Shown: positions 1-9,132 of the stretch, piece by piece
How positions within the stretch are numbered: the first letter of the stretch is position 1
How the letters are laid out: each line of letters opens with the position of its first letter
NCBI RefSeq assembly: GCF_023101765.2
Contig: NC_064220.1
Location: 6,510,001-6,574,000 of the forward strand
Reading direction: 5' to 3'
Source of the DNA: Spodoptera frugiperda
Taxonomy: Eukaryota; Arthropoda; Insecta; Lepidoptera; Noctuidae
Length of the DNA: 64,000 nucleotides
The notes under the pieces: model-generated
Told to the model about the DNA's origin: nothing
The model's input: only the letters and a program-made list of their open reading frames with translations
Database searches by the model: none
Made by a program: the position numbers and the translations under genes

Positions 1-330
1 TCTATTGAGCTACTGCTGTTGAGCTCGCGTTCTGTAGAATAAAACTGAAAAATAAAGATTTTTTTCTACGTATTTTTCAAGGATAAAAAGTATCCTATTT
101 TATGCCCAGGATAATAAGGTATAATTATACCAAGTTTCATCGAAATCGAACCGTTAGTTTTCACGTGATGCCTGAACATACAGACACACAGACAGACAGA
201 CAAAAAATTTTTAATCACATATTTGGGTTTGGTATCGATCCAGTAACACCCCCTGCTATTTATTTTCAATATTTTCAATGTACAGAATTGACCCTTCTAC
301 AGATTTATTATATGTATAGATTTATTTAAA
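1..330 (+). repeat. degenerate transposon tail with ACAGACAGAC run
   Basis: The stretch around 85-205 reads like the degenerate tail common in moth mobile elements: a GGATAAAAAGTATCCTAT block, then CCAAGTTTCATCGAAATCG, then a run of ACAGACAGACAGAC. Similar blocks lie in the Helitron-type remnants at 17.1, 21.8 and 41.0 kb. Small reading frames here (66-278 minus, 102-329 plus) have no recognisable domain and are probably chance. The exact element class cannot be settled by eye. Confidence 0.35.
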
Positions 331-351
331 AATAATGTTTTGTTTTTTTTT

Positions 352-450
352 TGGACAAGCTCGCCATAACCTCCCAACCGCAGCTCCTGTATCCACCTAC
401 CATCTACAGTAGATAAAACCATGAATACACCGGACTGATGAATTTATTTA
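352..450 (-). repeat. interspersed repeat L (copy 1)
   Basis: GGACAAGCTCGCCATAACC followed by CTCCTGTATCC and TCTACAGTAGAT is the reverse complement of a block at 18188-18292 (TCTACTGTAGATCC ... GGGAGGTTGTGGTGGGC). Two copies in opposite orientation indicate an interspersed repeat. No coding potential is visible and the family is unknown to me. Confidence 0.45.
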
Positions 451-654
451 AAAAAATATATAAGTACTTATTGTCGCAAATGGAAGTAAACATCACACAC
501 AGTTACTTGTGCTTTCTCGATGGTTTATTATTCGAAAGCAAACTTGAATTTTGATTCCCAGGTTAGGCAAAGAATTATTAGAATTCTGAGAACACACAAC
601 ATAACGTCACGCCTTTTTACCTGCAAAGGGGTAGGCAGAGGTGCACATTACGGC

Positions 655-656
<2 letters not shown>

Positions 657-685
<29 letters not shown>

Positions 686-1419
686 CAAATCATCCAATGA
701 CTTCTCCCGCCTTGGGTGAGGCGGGAGGGAGTGTCAGACTCTTACTGACTAAAAACCACCCCGTTCCTTCTCCTGCTTTGAGCCGGAGCCCCGGTAACCT
801 TTTACGTTGTCCGCAGCTCCGGATCGAGCATCAACCCTACTGGGCCCCAACTGTGGTGGTCTGGCTCTTTGAGGCGCGCGGAACGCGACGCGCCGTACGC
901 ACGGGTCTGGTTCTGTTCGGGCGGCGAGCTACCCTTACTCGTCGTCCGCAGACCCGCACTTACGGTGGCCGGAGATCGTCACGCGATCCCCGACGCTCGG
1001 AGTGTCTTCTGCGGCGGCTGGGGCGTGAGGAGGATCGTTCCCTCACGCGCTCCGCCTCCTCCTTAGCTAGCATGACTGCTTCGCAGAAGGAGGAGACGGC
1101 GTCCCATTCCCCCTCGCTCCGCACCATGGCCTGAACCAGGGCCGGACGCGAGAGGTCACCGTCGCCGATCACATCCCTAAGGACACGGCGATGCTCAGCC
1201 CATGCAGGGCACACCGCTACTGTATGTTCCACCGTGTCCTCCGGGTGATCCTCGCAATGACGACACCCGGGCGTTTCCTCCCGCCGAATCCGAAACAGGT
1301 ACCTACCGAAACTTCCGTGTCCGGTAAGCACCTGCGTCAGGCGGTAGGTGAGGACGCCATGACGCCTCTCTAGCCACTCCTCAAAGAGGGGACTTACCGC
1401 TGCAATAACAGCGAGCCCA
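657..1419 (-). mobile_element. 5'-truncated R1-clade non-LTR retrotransposon
   Basis: A 763-bp insert flanked by ACATTACGGCAC at 645-656 and 1420-1431 (12-bp target-site duplication). Read on the minus strand it ends in a run of more than 20 A (the T-run from 657), so it was copied in from its 3' end, and the 5' part is missing as expected of incomplete reverse transcription. It contains the C-terminal coding end of an R1-like polyprotein (960-1419) and a 3' UTR holding the TTTTAGTCAGTAAGAGTCTG motif. That motif recurs across the window, which makes this the key for naming the short tails elsewhere. Confidence 0.85.
960..1419 (-). pseudogene. C-terminal fragment of R1-clade reverse transcriptase polyprotein
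   Basis: About 153 codons survive on the minus strand, opening with NVGLAVIAAV and running to a stop at 960. The segment TYRLTQVLTGHGSFGRYL followed by CRHCEDHPEDTVEHT and CPAW is the region after the reverse transcriptase domain in R1-type elements. The C-x2-C...H...C pattern is their C-terminal zinc knuckle. The tail is rich in arginine and serine. The endonuclease and polymerase domains are absent because of 5' truncation. The open frame extends upstream to a methionine at 1448, but those first residues come from the SINE target and are not part of the protein. It cannot encode a working enzyme. R1-clade assignment is confident; the exact subfamily is not. Confidence 0.8.
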
Positions 1420-1605
1420 ACATTACGGCACGTAATGCCGTTATGCAATATACACCCACTCTTATGTAATAGTTGGGCCTATTGCCATTTACTGGGCACA
1501 ATTCCAGACTCCGTGCTACTACTGAGAAATTTTCGAAAAACCGAAAAAAGCCTAGTAATACTTTGCACAACCCGGTAATCGAACCCGAGACATCATGTCC
1601 TTGAG

Positions 1606-2341
1606 TTTTGAGAACACAGTATCTGGAAAATGTCCCAAATATTAAACAGCCTCCCTATAAATGAACAAATTAAACATTGCGCGTTTCTAACTTGTCTTGG
1701 ATCTGAACTATTATTCACACAAAACCCGTTTAGTCCACGTGCGAGAGAACAAAACGTTAGTAAACCTGTTGTTTATCGACTGGCCGATCGGAATGAATCA
1801 CTATCCGTATACTCCTCGCTTGATCGTGAGATATCAGGGCAACGACCCTACACTCTATTATGGAGATTGAAAGACGTATTCGCTATTATAGAGAAACATT
1901 ATTAAGTATGGTATCTTTTATATTAAAAGTGCGTTTTGGAAGTCAATGAAAATGTGTACAAGCTTGGCTATGTCCCATTTAAGTCGTACTATGAATGTTC
2001 TGTCATCACTATTACTTTAAGTCAAAAGAAGTGCCCCAAGTCAGTTCATACCCTGTCTATACATCAAATGTAATCAAAATCCGTCCACTAGTTTCAAGGT
2101 TTCATGTTAGACGTTCAAACTAACAAATTTTCATATTTATAAATAATATTAGTATGAACTTACGATCTGTGCCGCTGGAATTGGAAAATTGAAGAATTGG
2201 TGTAGAAATGTGTTCAACTTTGCTGACGCATTCCGACTCACAGAATGATTTTTCTTTGAAAAAGCTACCAACATAGAAGGTATACTAAATACATGTTATT
2301 TATCTAGTCCCCGTGACCTTCAGATGTCTCCAAACATAGTA
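1606..2341. other. no gene recognised; weak Helitron-type tail near 2035-2150
   Basis: A 91-codon open frame (1630-1905, plus) resembles no family I know and may be chance. Around 2035-2150, CAGTTCATACCCTGTCTATA, AATCAAAATCCGTCCACTAG and TTATAAATAATATTAGTA form a decayed version of the Lep1-type Helitron seen at 17.1, 21.8 and 41.0 kb. The rest is unassigned AT-rich sequence that ends at the insertion site of the MULE. Confidence 0.4.
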
Positions 2342-2350
2342 CAAAGACTT
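2342..2350. repeat. left 9-bp target-site duplication of the MULE
   Basis: CAAAGACTT directly precedes the element and is repeated exactly at 6780-6788. Nine bases is the usual length for Mutator-like transposons. Confidence 0.92.
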
Positions 2351-2584
2351 CGATTATTCCCGATGTCCACCACTTGTCTGGCCACCACTGGGGGACAGCG
2401 AGACAACTTTAAAACATTATTCTCGTTGTCCACCACTGGGGGACAGCGTCACAACTTTGTCATTTTTTCCATTCGTCACCACTGGTGGACAGCGACACGG
2501 ATTTTTTAACATTCCCTATGGCCACCGTTGGGGACAATGGCACAACTCTTTTGATCCGATTCCCACTGGCCATCAATTTAAATT
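2351..2584 (+). repeat. left terminal inverted repeat of the MULE
   Basis: Matches the reverse complement of 6546-6779 with one mismatch seen (GGCCATC against GGTCATC near the inner end). It holds four spaced variants of CCACCACTGGGGGACAGCG starting near 2382, 2430, 2476 and 2522, about 46-48 bp apart. Regularly spaced subterminal motifs in transposon ends are commonly transposase binding sites; that role is inferred here. Confidence 0.9.
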
Positions 2585-2712
2585 ATTTTATCTAGAGACC
2601 ATTTGGTTTTATGCTGAAGTTACTTTTATCCAATTCTAAAGCTTACGTAATAATAATGACATAATATTTCTTTCCTTGTATAATATAGTTAATTTAATTA
2701 ATTATAGGTATA

Positions 2713-3200
2713 ATTCATTGAATATAATTTTATTTTCTTGCTAATGCTTATTATTATTATCTATTGATACTATTCACTTCATCAAGAAATTAAATTCAAA
2801 AAAAAAAAAATTAAAAAAAAAAACAAAATAAATAAATAATAAATAAATAAAATAAATTAATTCAATTAAATTTTAATTAAATTTAATTTAATTAAATTAA
2901 TTAATTCATTGAAATTAAATTTTATTTTCTTACTAATGCTTATTATTATTATCTATTGATACTATTCATCATTCATCAAGAAATTAAATTAAATTAAATT
3001 AAAAAAAAAAAAATAAATAAAAAAAAACAAAATAAATAAATAATAAATAAATAATTAAATAAAATAAATTAATTCAATTAAATTTTAATTAAATTAAATT
3101 TAATTAAATTAATTAATTCATTGAAATTAAATTTTATTTTCTTACTAATGCTTATTATGTATTATTATCTATTGATACTATTCACTTCATCAAGATATTA
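2713..3200 (+). repeat. three AT-rich direct repeats of about 200 bp inside the MULE
   Basis: ATTCATTGAA followed by TTTTATTTTCTT(G/A)CTAATGC, TTATTATTATC and TATTGATACTATTCA recurs at about 2713, 2905 and 3116. The copies are separated by runs built of AAATT, TTAATTAA and AAATAAATAA. The unit lies between the left terminal repeat and the transposase start, so it is in the upstream or promoter part of the element. No coding frame is visible. Confidence 0.8.
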
Positions 3201-3319
3201 ACAAAAAGTATTGCTATGAGGGAAAGTACAGACGCCAGCACATCAAAAAAAAAAAACAAAAAAAAGCATGCGTCATTGTAACTACGTCATTAGTGCACTC
3301 GTCGCTCCCATAACCAGCC

Positions 3320-4991
3320 ATGTCCGATTTAAATACTAGTGGTTGCAGTTCATCAGGAAAAGTGCATTTAACATATATAAATAGAAAGGGCGGGACAATT
3401 TTATTACACGGAGGATATGAATATATAATAAAACGAAAACATAAAAGTGGTTTAATAATCTGGGAGTGTACTAACAGGAAGAAGAACAAATGTAAAGGAC
3501 TTATCAAAATCAAGGTAAGTCCTAATAATAATACAATAGTAGGTATATCACACCTTATTTAGTACTCATTTTGGAATTGTTTATTGTTTTATAAGTAGGC
3601 ATGTTCAAAATTTTAAATTCGATGACATCGTTATTAAGGCCGCCATTTTGTTTACTCGTAGGGCCCCCATTTTGTTTACCAATCCCAATATGACGGTAAT
3701 GTGAGATAAATGTGAATAAAAAACAACTTTTTGTCTATGGTGATGATTTGATATGTCTTTTTTGTAAAAAAAATAAAAATTTTTGTTGACCTAGGATACC
3801 AATATAATTGAAGAAAAGCCACATCTATGCCAACCTGATTTTGCAAGAAATTTTGTAGAAGAAAAAATACAGCAATGTAAAGATAAATTGGTTTCTCCTC
3901 AATTTCCACCAGTGCCAGAAACCTTCAACGCTATGGTGAGTGAATTCAAAGCCATACCAAGTTTGATTCAAAACATACCGTCATTTCAAAGCATTAAGTC
4001 AAGTTTATACAGACATAGAAATACAATCGCTGGAATAAAAAGGCTTAAATGCAAAAATGTGGAAGAATTCCAAGTTCCAGAAGATTATAAGGACTTTCTT
4101 TTAGCAGACTATTTATATAACTGCAACCGAATTGTAGTGTTTTGTATTGAAGAAGCCAAAAATGTAATCTGTGAGATTGATCATTTCTTATGTGATGGTA
4201 CCTTTAAAAGCTGCACAGAGCCATTCACTCAACTTTACTCGATACATGGAGACTTCAGAAGTACTGAAAATAGTACTAACATAATTCCGCTAATTTATGC
4301 ATACATGAGTCGCCGTGATGAGGAATCCTATACAATTCTTTTCAATTTAATCAAAAGTCAAGTTCCTGGATGGCAACCTTTAAAGTTTTCAATTGATTTT
4401 GAGAAAGCTGCTATGAAGGCCATAAAAGCGACATTTCCGTTAGCTATACTTAAAGGATGTCACACACACTTTAAAAAAGCAATATGGAACAAGGGCCGTG
4501 ATTTGAAACTTACAACATCTGCTGACATATTCAAATTTCGAGAGGTAGCATTGACTACAGTACTTCCATTACTGCCCGAGACAGAAATAAGAAACGGTTG
4601 GCTCTATATAACGCACAGGGATACTACGGATCCTGATATTTTAAAGTTCAGGAAATACGTTGAAGTACAATGGCTAAAAGATGATTTTATACCAGTTTGG
4701 TGCGTTTTTGGGGAAAGGCATCGCACGACAAACGCTGTCGAAGGGTGGCACCACAAACTAAATTCAGCGATGAGCAAGAAAAACCCAAACATAATGCACG
4801 CTTTAAGCGTTCTTCGAGAAGATGCATGTTTTTTCTTTGTGAAAAAAATGCAAATAAGTCAAAAAAAAGAACCGTCCAACAAACGAAAAAAAAAGTATGT
4901 TTACAGTGATCAGTTTATTCATGAAACCCAATTGGAACTTGTAAACGGCCAAATATCTGTAGGCCAATTTTTAGAAATTATGAGAAACTAA
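3320..4991 (+). CDS. MULE transposase with FLYWCH zinc finger (two exons)
   Basis: Joining 3320-3514 to 3795-4991 gives an uninterrupted 463-residue protein, predicted to cut and reinsert the surrounding element in the nucleus. Residues about 18-80 form a FLYWCH-type finger: NRKGG, GYEY, W48-x-C50, C58, H75-x-C77 (the last ligand is C where many members have H). The transposase core follows, with acidic residues D199 (CDGTF), D266 (IDFEKA) and E381 (TNAVEGWH) placed like the MULE DDE triad, plus a C-x-x-H pair at 287-290. A lysine-rich stretch near the C-terminus (NKRKKK) could be a nuclear localisation signal. The start at 3320 is the first methionine in frame with the finger. The single intron has a canonical GTAAGT donor and a CTAG acceptor, and its removal keeps the frame; H75 and C77 come only from exon 2. 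No stop or frameshift was seen. DDE assignment is by motif, not alignment. Confidence 0.88.
3515..3794 (+). other. intron of the MULE transposase
   Basis: Starts GTAAGT and ends TTGTTGACCTAG. Its length is 280 bp, and it splits the FLYWCH finger between the second cysteine and the histidine. Splicing is phase 0 (AAG then GAT). It contains two similar phrases, GGCCGCCATTTTGTTTAC at 3639 and GGCCCCCATTTTGTTTAC at 3662. Confidence 0.8.
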
Positions 4992-5028
4992 TAAGTATAG
5001 TAACCTAACCAAATAAGGCCTATGCCCC

Positions 5029-5034
5029 AATAAA
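5029..5034 (+). promoter_or_regulatory. polyadenylation signal AATAAA of the transposase gene
   Basis: AATAAA lies 38 bases after the stop codon at 4991. It is the first such hexamer downstream and is well placed for cleavage of the transposase transcript, although it falls inside the AATAAGGCC motif cluster. Confidence 0.5.
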
Positions 5035-5650
5035 GCCTATTTTGAAAATTTCCCTCTTCCCGATTTCAAATGGTCGCCAAAGTTTGTAGAAGTGTGCATG
5101 CACATTACTTAACTAATTTGAGCACAGCAAGCAACCCGTGCCGCGATTATGTTGGAACCTACAGACGAAAATAATCACGACGTGGAGCGCACTTTAGTTT
5201 TTATAAAATTCGAGTAGCGTAAACTGTTAGTATTTTTATATTTATCAGTATACGACGTGCCGTGTTTTGTCTGTATGACAATTATACATTTAGCCATCTC
5301 CTCACATTAGTGAAATAGCTATAATATCGGTGTATTTCATATAATAGTTGTTTTGTTTACCTATGTGCCATGTCCTAATAAAGCCTACAAAAAAAACGTG
5401 TAGGCCTTATTACGGCATAGTTGTTTTTCAGTAATTTCATAGAAAACGGATCACCAGCTTCTGTCAAAAAGAAAGCCAATGGATTTTGCAAAAGATGGAA
5501 AACGCTGTTAAAATGGTAGAAAGGGGTAAACGGGGTGAATAGATACAGAAAAGGGGTGAATGGATATCGGGAAATTCTTCATAGTATCTATTTACCCTTC
5601 GAATTTTATGCACCCTGTTTTACCCGGTAGGCTGCTGCAGCCAGATATAA

Positions 5651-5845
5651 TTTCCAAAGAAGTACGCACCATCTAAAGAGTGGTTCGACTACTCAAAAGC
5701 TAGGTCGGTCGCTAAATTGGCTACAGAACAAGAAGTTATTCTCATTCGTTTGACTGATGCTGGGGTACCGATGACTTCAAAGATGTTACTTGGGTATTAC
5801 ATGATGAGAAACTCGTCAAGTCTGATGTATAATGACCAAAATTAA
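5651..5845 (+). pseudogene. short coding-like remnant, possibly from another DNA transposon
   Basis: A 64-codon open frame without its own start, closed by TAA at 5843. It includes KEWFDYSKARSVAKLATEQE and RLTDAGVPMTSKM. The phrase E-Q-E-hydrophobic ... DAGVPMTS resembles the helix-turn-helix DNA-binding region of pogo/CENP-B type transposases (typically EEQE...GFPLT). The stretch is flanked by stops, has no partner domain and lies inside the inverted AATAAGGCC cluster, which fits a nested broken transposon. The call rests on a short resemblance only. Confidence 0.3.
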
Positions 5846-6193
5846 TTAATAAGGTTTCATTACATTTATTATACGCATTGAGAAAGTTTTATTATAATTA
5901 AGAAGTTGAATACTTACTAGTTTTTATTGAGGCCTTATTAAGACATAGGGTTCCCAATAAGGCCAAAGTGACACTTTAGTTATTTGTGTTTACAAAACTG
6001 TAATTTTTGTTTCTAAAGCTATTTTGATTCCATTATTACAAAGTTTAATAAATAAATATAAGATTTTGAAATAATCAGCGCATTGTCATTTTAAACCTAC
6101 GACCTAGGCGGTAATAAAAATAAGGTAGGCCTTATTTGGTTAGTTTACCTTACTTATTGTATTTTGTTTAACTATGTGGTGTTTAAGACTTTT

Positions 6194-6341
6194 GGCTCAT
6201 ATTCATGAGCAGCATTACGCGACATACGACGCGGCGATTGTCGCACTGCTACTGAGTGAATGTGAGCCTCTAGCATGGCTTGAAACTAGTCGAGTTCCTC
6301 GTCAAAACATTACGTGAGTAAGCCGATAACATAATAATTAA
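6194..6341 (+). mobile_element. MITE D fragment nested in the MULE
   Basis: GGCTCATATTCATGAGCAG, then GACGCGGCGATTGTCGC, then CATGGCTTGAAACTAGTCG and TACGTGAGTAAGCCGATAAC. The fuller copy at 53488-53725 has the same order with both inverted ends. Here the left end is missing. It lies near the right end of the MULE and so was captured by it. Confidence 0.7.
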
Positions 6342-6545
6342 TCAAAGCTATATTATATAATACTAAGTAGTAGGATCATTTTTTAATACTTGAGTGAAAC
6401 ATTTAATAAAAATTGATTCAAGAATATGACTATTATTTACCTACCATATAATTTATAAATATTTAAATTAGTCTTACCCTTAGCCCTGCTAAAAATCAAA
6501 TCCGTAAGTATATTAAGCTATCCCTTACCGGTCTTTAGATTAAAC

Positions 6546-6779
6546 AATTTAAATTGATGACCAGTGGGAATCGGATCAAAAGAGTTGTGCCATTGTCCCC
6601 AACGGTGGCCATAGGGAATGTTAAAAAATCCGTGTCGCTGTCCACCAGTGGTGACGAATGGAAAAAATGACAAAGTTGTGACGCTGTCCCCCAGTGGTGG
6701 ACAACGAGAATAATGTTTTAAAGTTGTCTCGCTGTCCCCCAGTGGTGGCCAGACAAGTGGTGGACATCGGGAATAATCG
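6546..6779 (-). repeat. right terminal inverted repeat of the MULE
   Basis: Reverse complement of 2351-2584, carrying the same four spaced GGGGACAGCG-type motifs. Similarity stops abruptly at the inner border (AAATTGTTTA here against AAATTATTTT on the left). Confidence 0.9.
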
Positions 6780-6788
6780 CAAAGACTT
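6780..6788. repeat. right 9-bp target-site duplication of the MULE
   Basis: CAAAGACTT, identical to 2342-2350. Confidence 0.92.
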
Positions 6789-7016
6789 ACAAAATAACGA
6801 ATGCCTAAAATAGAAATAAAGTGAGTTATTTGTAGACACACTTTTCAAGGGGGTATTATTACACGGTTCCCGCCCATTACAAATACATTTTATATGAATA
6901 GGTTTCTTTTATTGAAAAAAAAATTGTAGGGGTTTGTAGGAATCTTATTAATAGTATAGTGTTTGTACCGTATACATCTGATTCTGGGAAGGGGTAAGTT
7001 GTTTTATTCTGAAATA

Positions 7017-7095
7017 TGTTTCACACATTGAACGCCGTGGCGGTCAACGGTGACCGACGTTAGCGGAGGATTTGCCTTCAACAGTTTCGGGTGTG
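7017..7095 (+). repeat. interspersed repeat F (copy 1)
   Basis: AACGCCGTGGCGGTCAACGG and GGAGGATTTGCCTTCAACAG reappear in reverse complement at 44012-44085. The GC-rich core GGTGACCGACGT is close to a palindrome. Family unknown to me. Confidence 0.5.
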
Positions 7096-7119
7096 TGTTC
7101 TTGAGTGGTGTTGATCAGT

Positions 7120-7290
7120 TTTTTTCTTGAAGAGGGAAAAATATTCAGTGACTTTTCAGGCGAGAGGGAGTGTCAAACTCTTACTGACTCAAAATTACAC
7201 CTGCTTTTCGAGCTGGAGCCCCGGTAGCTCGCTAGGCACTCCGTTGCTCCGGGTCGGCATCAGTCCTACTGGGTCTGTACTGTCTGTCTC
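7120..7290 (-). mobile_element. R1-type 3' tail (5'-truncated)
   Basis: T-run then GAGGGAAAAATATTCAGTGA, GAGAGGGAGTGTCAAACTC and GAGCCCCGGTAGCTCGCTAG: the 3' UTR of the element at 657-1419, in the same orientation. Only about 170 bp survive. Confidence 0.7.
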
Positions 7291-8397
7291 CTGTCTATTT
7301 GTTTACCCACAACACACACTGTATGAGATCTTTGACCATACACTACTACATTTCTTGACTCTGTAATATTCTCAAAAGACCACATAAATAAATACGTATC
7401 TGGAAATTGATCCCTGAACTCCGACAGCATTCATTTTCCATCACTAAACTGTATAACAATGACCAAAAAGAATATGCAGTCCATAATAAAAAGATACTTT
7501 ATGAGCTTCCACTCGAGTCATGAATGCATAAGTTTCGGTTGAATGCGCGGAAAACTTCACGAATAACAGTTGAAAGTTCCTCCGTATATTATGGTGGGGG
7601 GGGGGGGGGAGGTACTTCACATTCGCCACTACTCCTATAGTACTCTTTGTTTTTTTTTTCATTATAATATCTAACTACACAATTTTGGTCCTTTGAGGTT
7701 CTTTGTGTTATGTCGTGGTGGCTTAAGACGCCCGCTTCACAAGCATGAGGGTGTGGGTTCGTAAAAATGAAATCGATTAATTTTAATGTGTAACAAAACT
7801 AGAAGGTCAGTCTGTTGTTTTATAATCTAAGAACTCTCCAATTTTAGGATACCTACATGCTTTACCAAAACGTTTTTGATAACTGAATTGAACTTTATCT
7901 TTAGCTCTTTAACAACCATTCACCGTCAGTAATTTTTCGATCATCTTTACTTCTATTATACACAAATACTATAAATAATTTCATCATTAAAACTATTTTC
8001 ACCGCGTTATAAATAGTTTCGCTTACTATTGATCCTTGGAAATTCGTCCAAAAGGACCAGTATAAACTAAAGATTCTTATCAACGCAACCGCCTACCCGC
8101 ATTACGAAAATCCAAATTTTAATAGAATCTTGCGATATCTACGGGATAAACCACGGAGTTTGTGAGGCTAGATAAGGCATGCTCGATATATTGCTTATTG
8201 TGTTGACTCAGTGGAAGAGAAATGTGTTCTAGTCCTAGACTGTGATATGAGAGCGCAACTCTCTTATAGTTTCTGCCTATTTTTGAACAGTTACTGATTT
8301 AAGAATAAAAAAAAATTTTTAGTCGTTAACATAACATTGGTTTAAGAGGTTGATTTTTCCTTTTAAGTGTGAAAACACTTGTGCCAGAAGAAGCCGC
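7291..8397. other. no gene recognised; G14 run and a SINE head
   Basis: AT-rich and unassigned. It holds a run of 14 G (7596-7609). At 7712-7760 GTGGCTTAAGACGCCCGC ... GGGTGTGGGTTCG resembles the tRNA-like head (A- and B-box) of the SINE at 14286. Short frames at 7444-7662 and 7901-8083 (minus) look like chance. Confidence 0.35.
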
Positions 8398-8535
8398 TCT
8401 TTTTGTTTTGTTTTTTTTTTTTTTTTTTGAGTGAGAAAATCATCCCATTTCTTCTCTGTGAGAGGGAGTGTCAGACTCTTACTGACTAAAAATCACCCCG
8501 TTCCTACTTCTGCTTTTCGAACCGGAGCTCCCTTA
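8398..8535 (-). mobile_element. R1-type 3' tail (5'-truncated)
   Basis: Starts with a long T-run (A-tail on the minus strand), then GAGAGGGAGTGTCAGACTC and the TTACTGACTAAAAATCACC block, and breaks off after GAACCGGAGCTCCC. Confidence 0.8.
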
Positions 8536-9132
8536 ACTTAATTATATCTTAGTATATGTATATTTAACTAAATACATTTATAATATTTAAGTGAGTCACC
8601 AGTTTAGTATGGTTCGATCTGACAGTCTACACGCACTAATTCTAAAAAACTAATCTTAGTGACATCCAGCATCACTTTACATCTGTGTCACCCACAGCCT
8701 ACAATACACGCCCCTCATCAAGCAATCCAATTAATGCATGTCGAAATATAAATCTGATAATATTTTGCCAGAAATCCAGAATCAAAAGTTCTGGATTCTG
8801 GATCACATCTTTACGAACTTGTAATGACTTAAGTTATAAAACTTATACTTGTATTTGAAATAGAAAAACTTTTCAATATGTAAAGTGTTTATTTATTCAA
8901 TAAATGGGATTTGTATGCAATTTGCGGAGTGGTGTTTGGAGTTCTAAAGTTTTAAATGTTTGTGTATGTAGTTTCGAGCCTGATTTGTGAATGTTTATAA
9001 GTTATATGTGGTCTATAACTTCTGCATACTGATTAATGGTTTTTGCAAGTTCACAATCATAGTATTTACTGAATCCGAGGTGCGTTTAATTTTTAAGATC
9101 ATCTTCTAATGGGTTTGAAACATAAATTGCAT
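8536..9132. other. no recognisable feature
   Basis: AT-rich, with no open frame of note and no repeat matched elsewhere in the window. Confidence 0.4.

Larger units (their letters stand above)
600..1605 (-). mobile_element. tRNA-derived SINE (family B), split by a retrotransposon
   Basis: The two halves (600-656 and 1432-1605) join into one SINE on the minus strand. The left half carries GTAGGCAGAGGTGCACATTA; the right half carries TACACCCACT, the ATTCCAGACTCCGTGCTACT block and, near 1580, AATCGAACCCGAGAC. The reverse complement of that last piece is a pol III B-box (GGGTTCGATT). Other copies are at 20948, 34530, 36350, 38768, 42715 and 51588. The interruption is the R1-type element at 657-1419, which duplicated 12 bases of the SINE (ACATTACGGCAC) on insertion, so the SINE is the older of the two. 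Confidence 0.8.
4989..6158. repeat. cluster of inverted AATAAGGCCTA motifs behind the transposase gene
   Basis: CTAACCAAATAAGGCCTA at 5005-5022 is answered in reverse complement at 6126-6143 (TAGGCCTTATTTGGTTAG), and weaker pairing continues outward. Related phrases lie at 5028 (AATAAAGCCTA), 5377-5412 (a hairpin AATAAAGCCTAC ... GTAGGCCTTATT), 5930 (GAGGCCTTATTA) and 5956 (AATAAGGCC). A second inverted pair, GGTGAATAGATAC (5538) against GTATCTATTTACCC (5584), sits inside. This could be a nested foldback element inserted just after the stop codon, or sequence original to the MULE. Confidence 0.55.
2351..6779 (+). mobile_element. complete Mutator-like element (MULE), 4429 bp
   Basis: The ends are set by three agreeing signs: inverted termini (CGATTATTCCCGATGTCC at 2351 and its complement ending at 6779), 234-bp terminal inverted repeats, and a perfect 9-bp duplication CAAAGACTT outside both ends. 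Inside, in order, are a block of three AT-rich repeats (2713-3200), a two-exon transposase gene (3320-4991), a polyadenylation signal (5029), a cluster of inverted AATAAGGCC motifs (4989-6158) and a MITE fragment (6194-6341). Insect MULEs with a FLYWCH finger are known (the Phantom type is one such group); membership is an inference. Near-identical ends and an open gene suggest recent movement. Confidence 0.92.

Noticed and set aside
520..1134. 204-codon plus-strand open frame
   Set aside because: It runs antisense through the R1-type element and its T-run (poly-F). The minus frame carries the recognisable reverse transcriptase end.
1630..1905. 91-codon frame as a host gene
   Set aside because: No family resemblance, no splice or promoter context, and it lies between transposons.
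7596..7609. G14 run as a regulatory G-quadruplex
   Set aside because: A lone homopolymer run is as likely to be slippage or a sequencing artefact; no other G-runs support it nearby.
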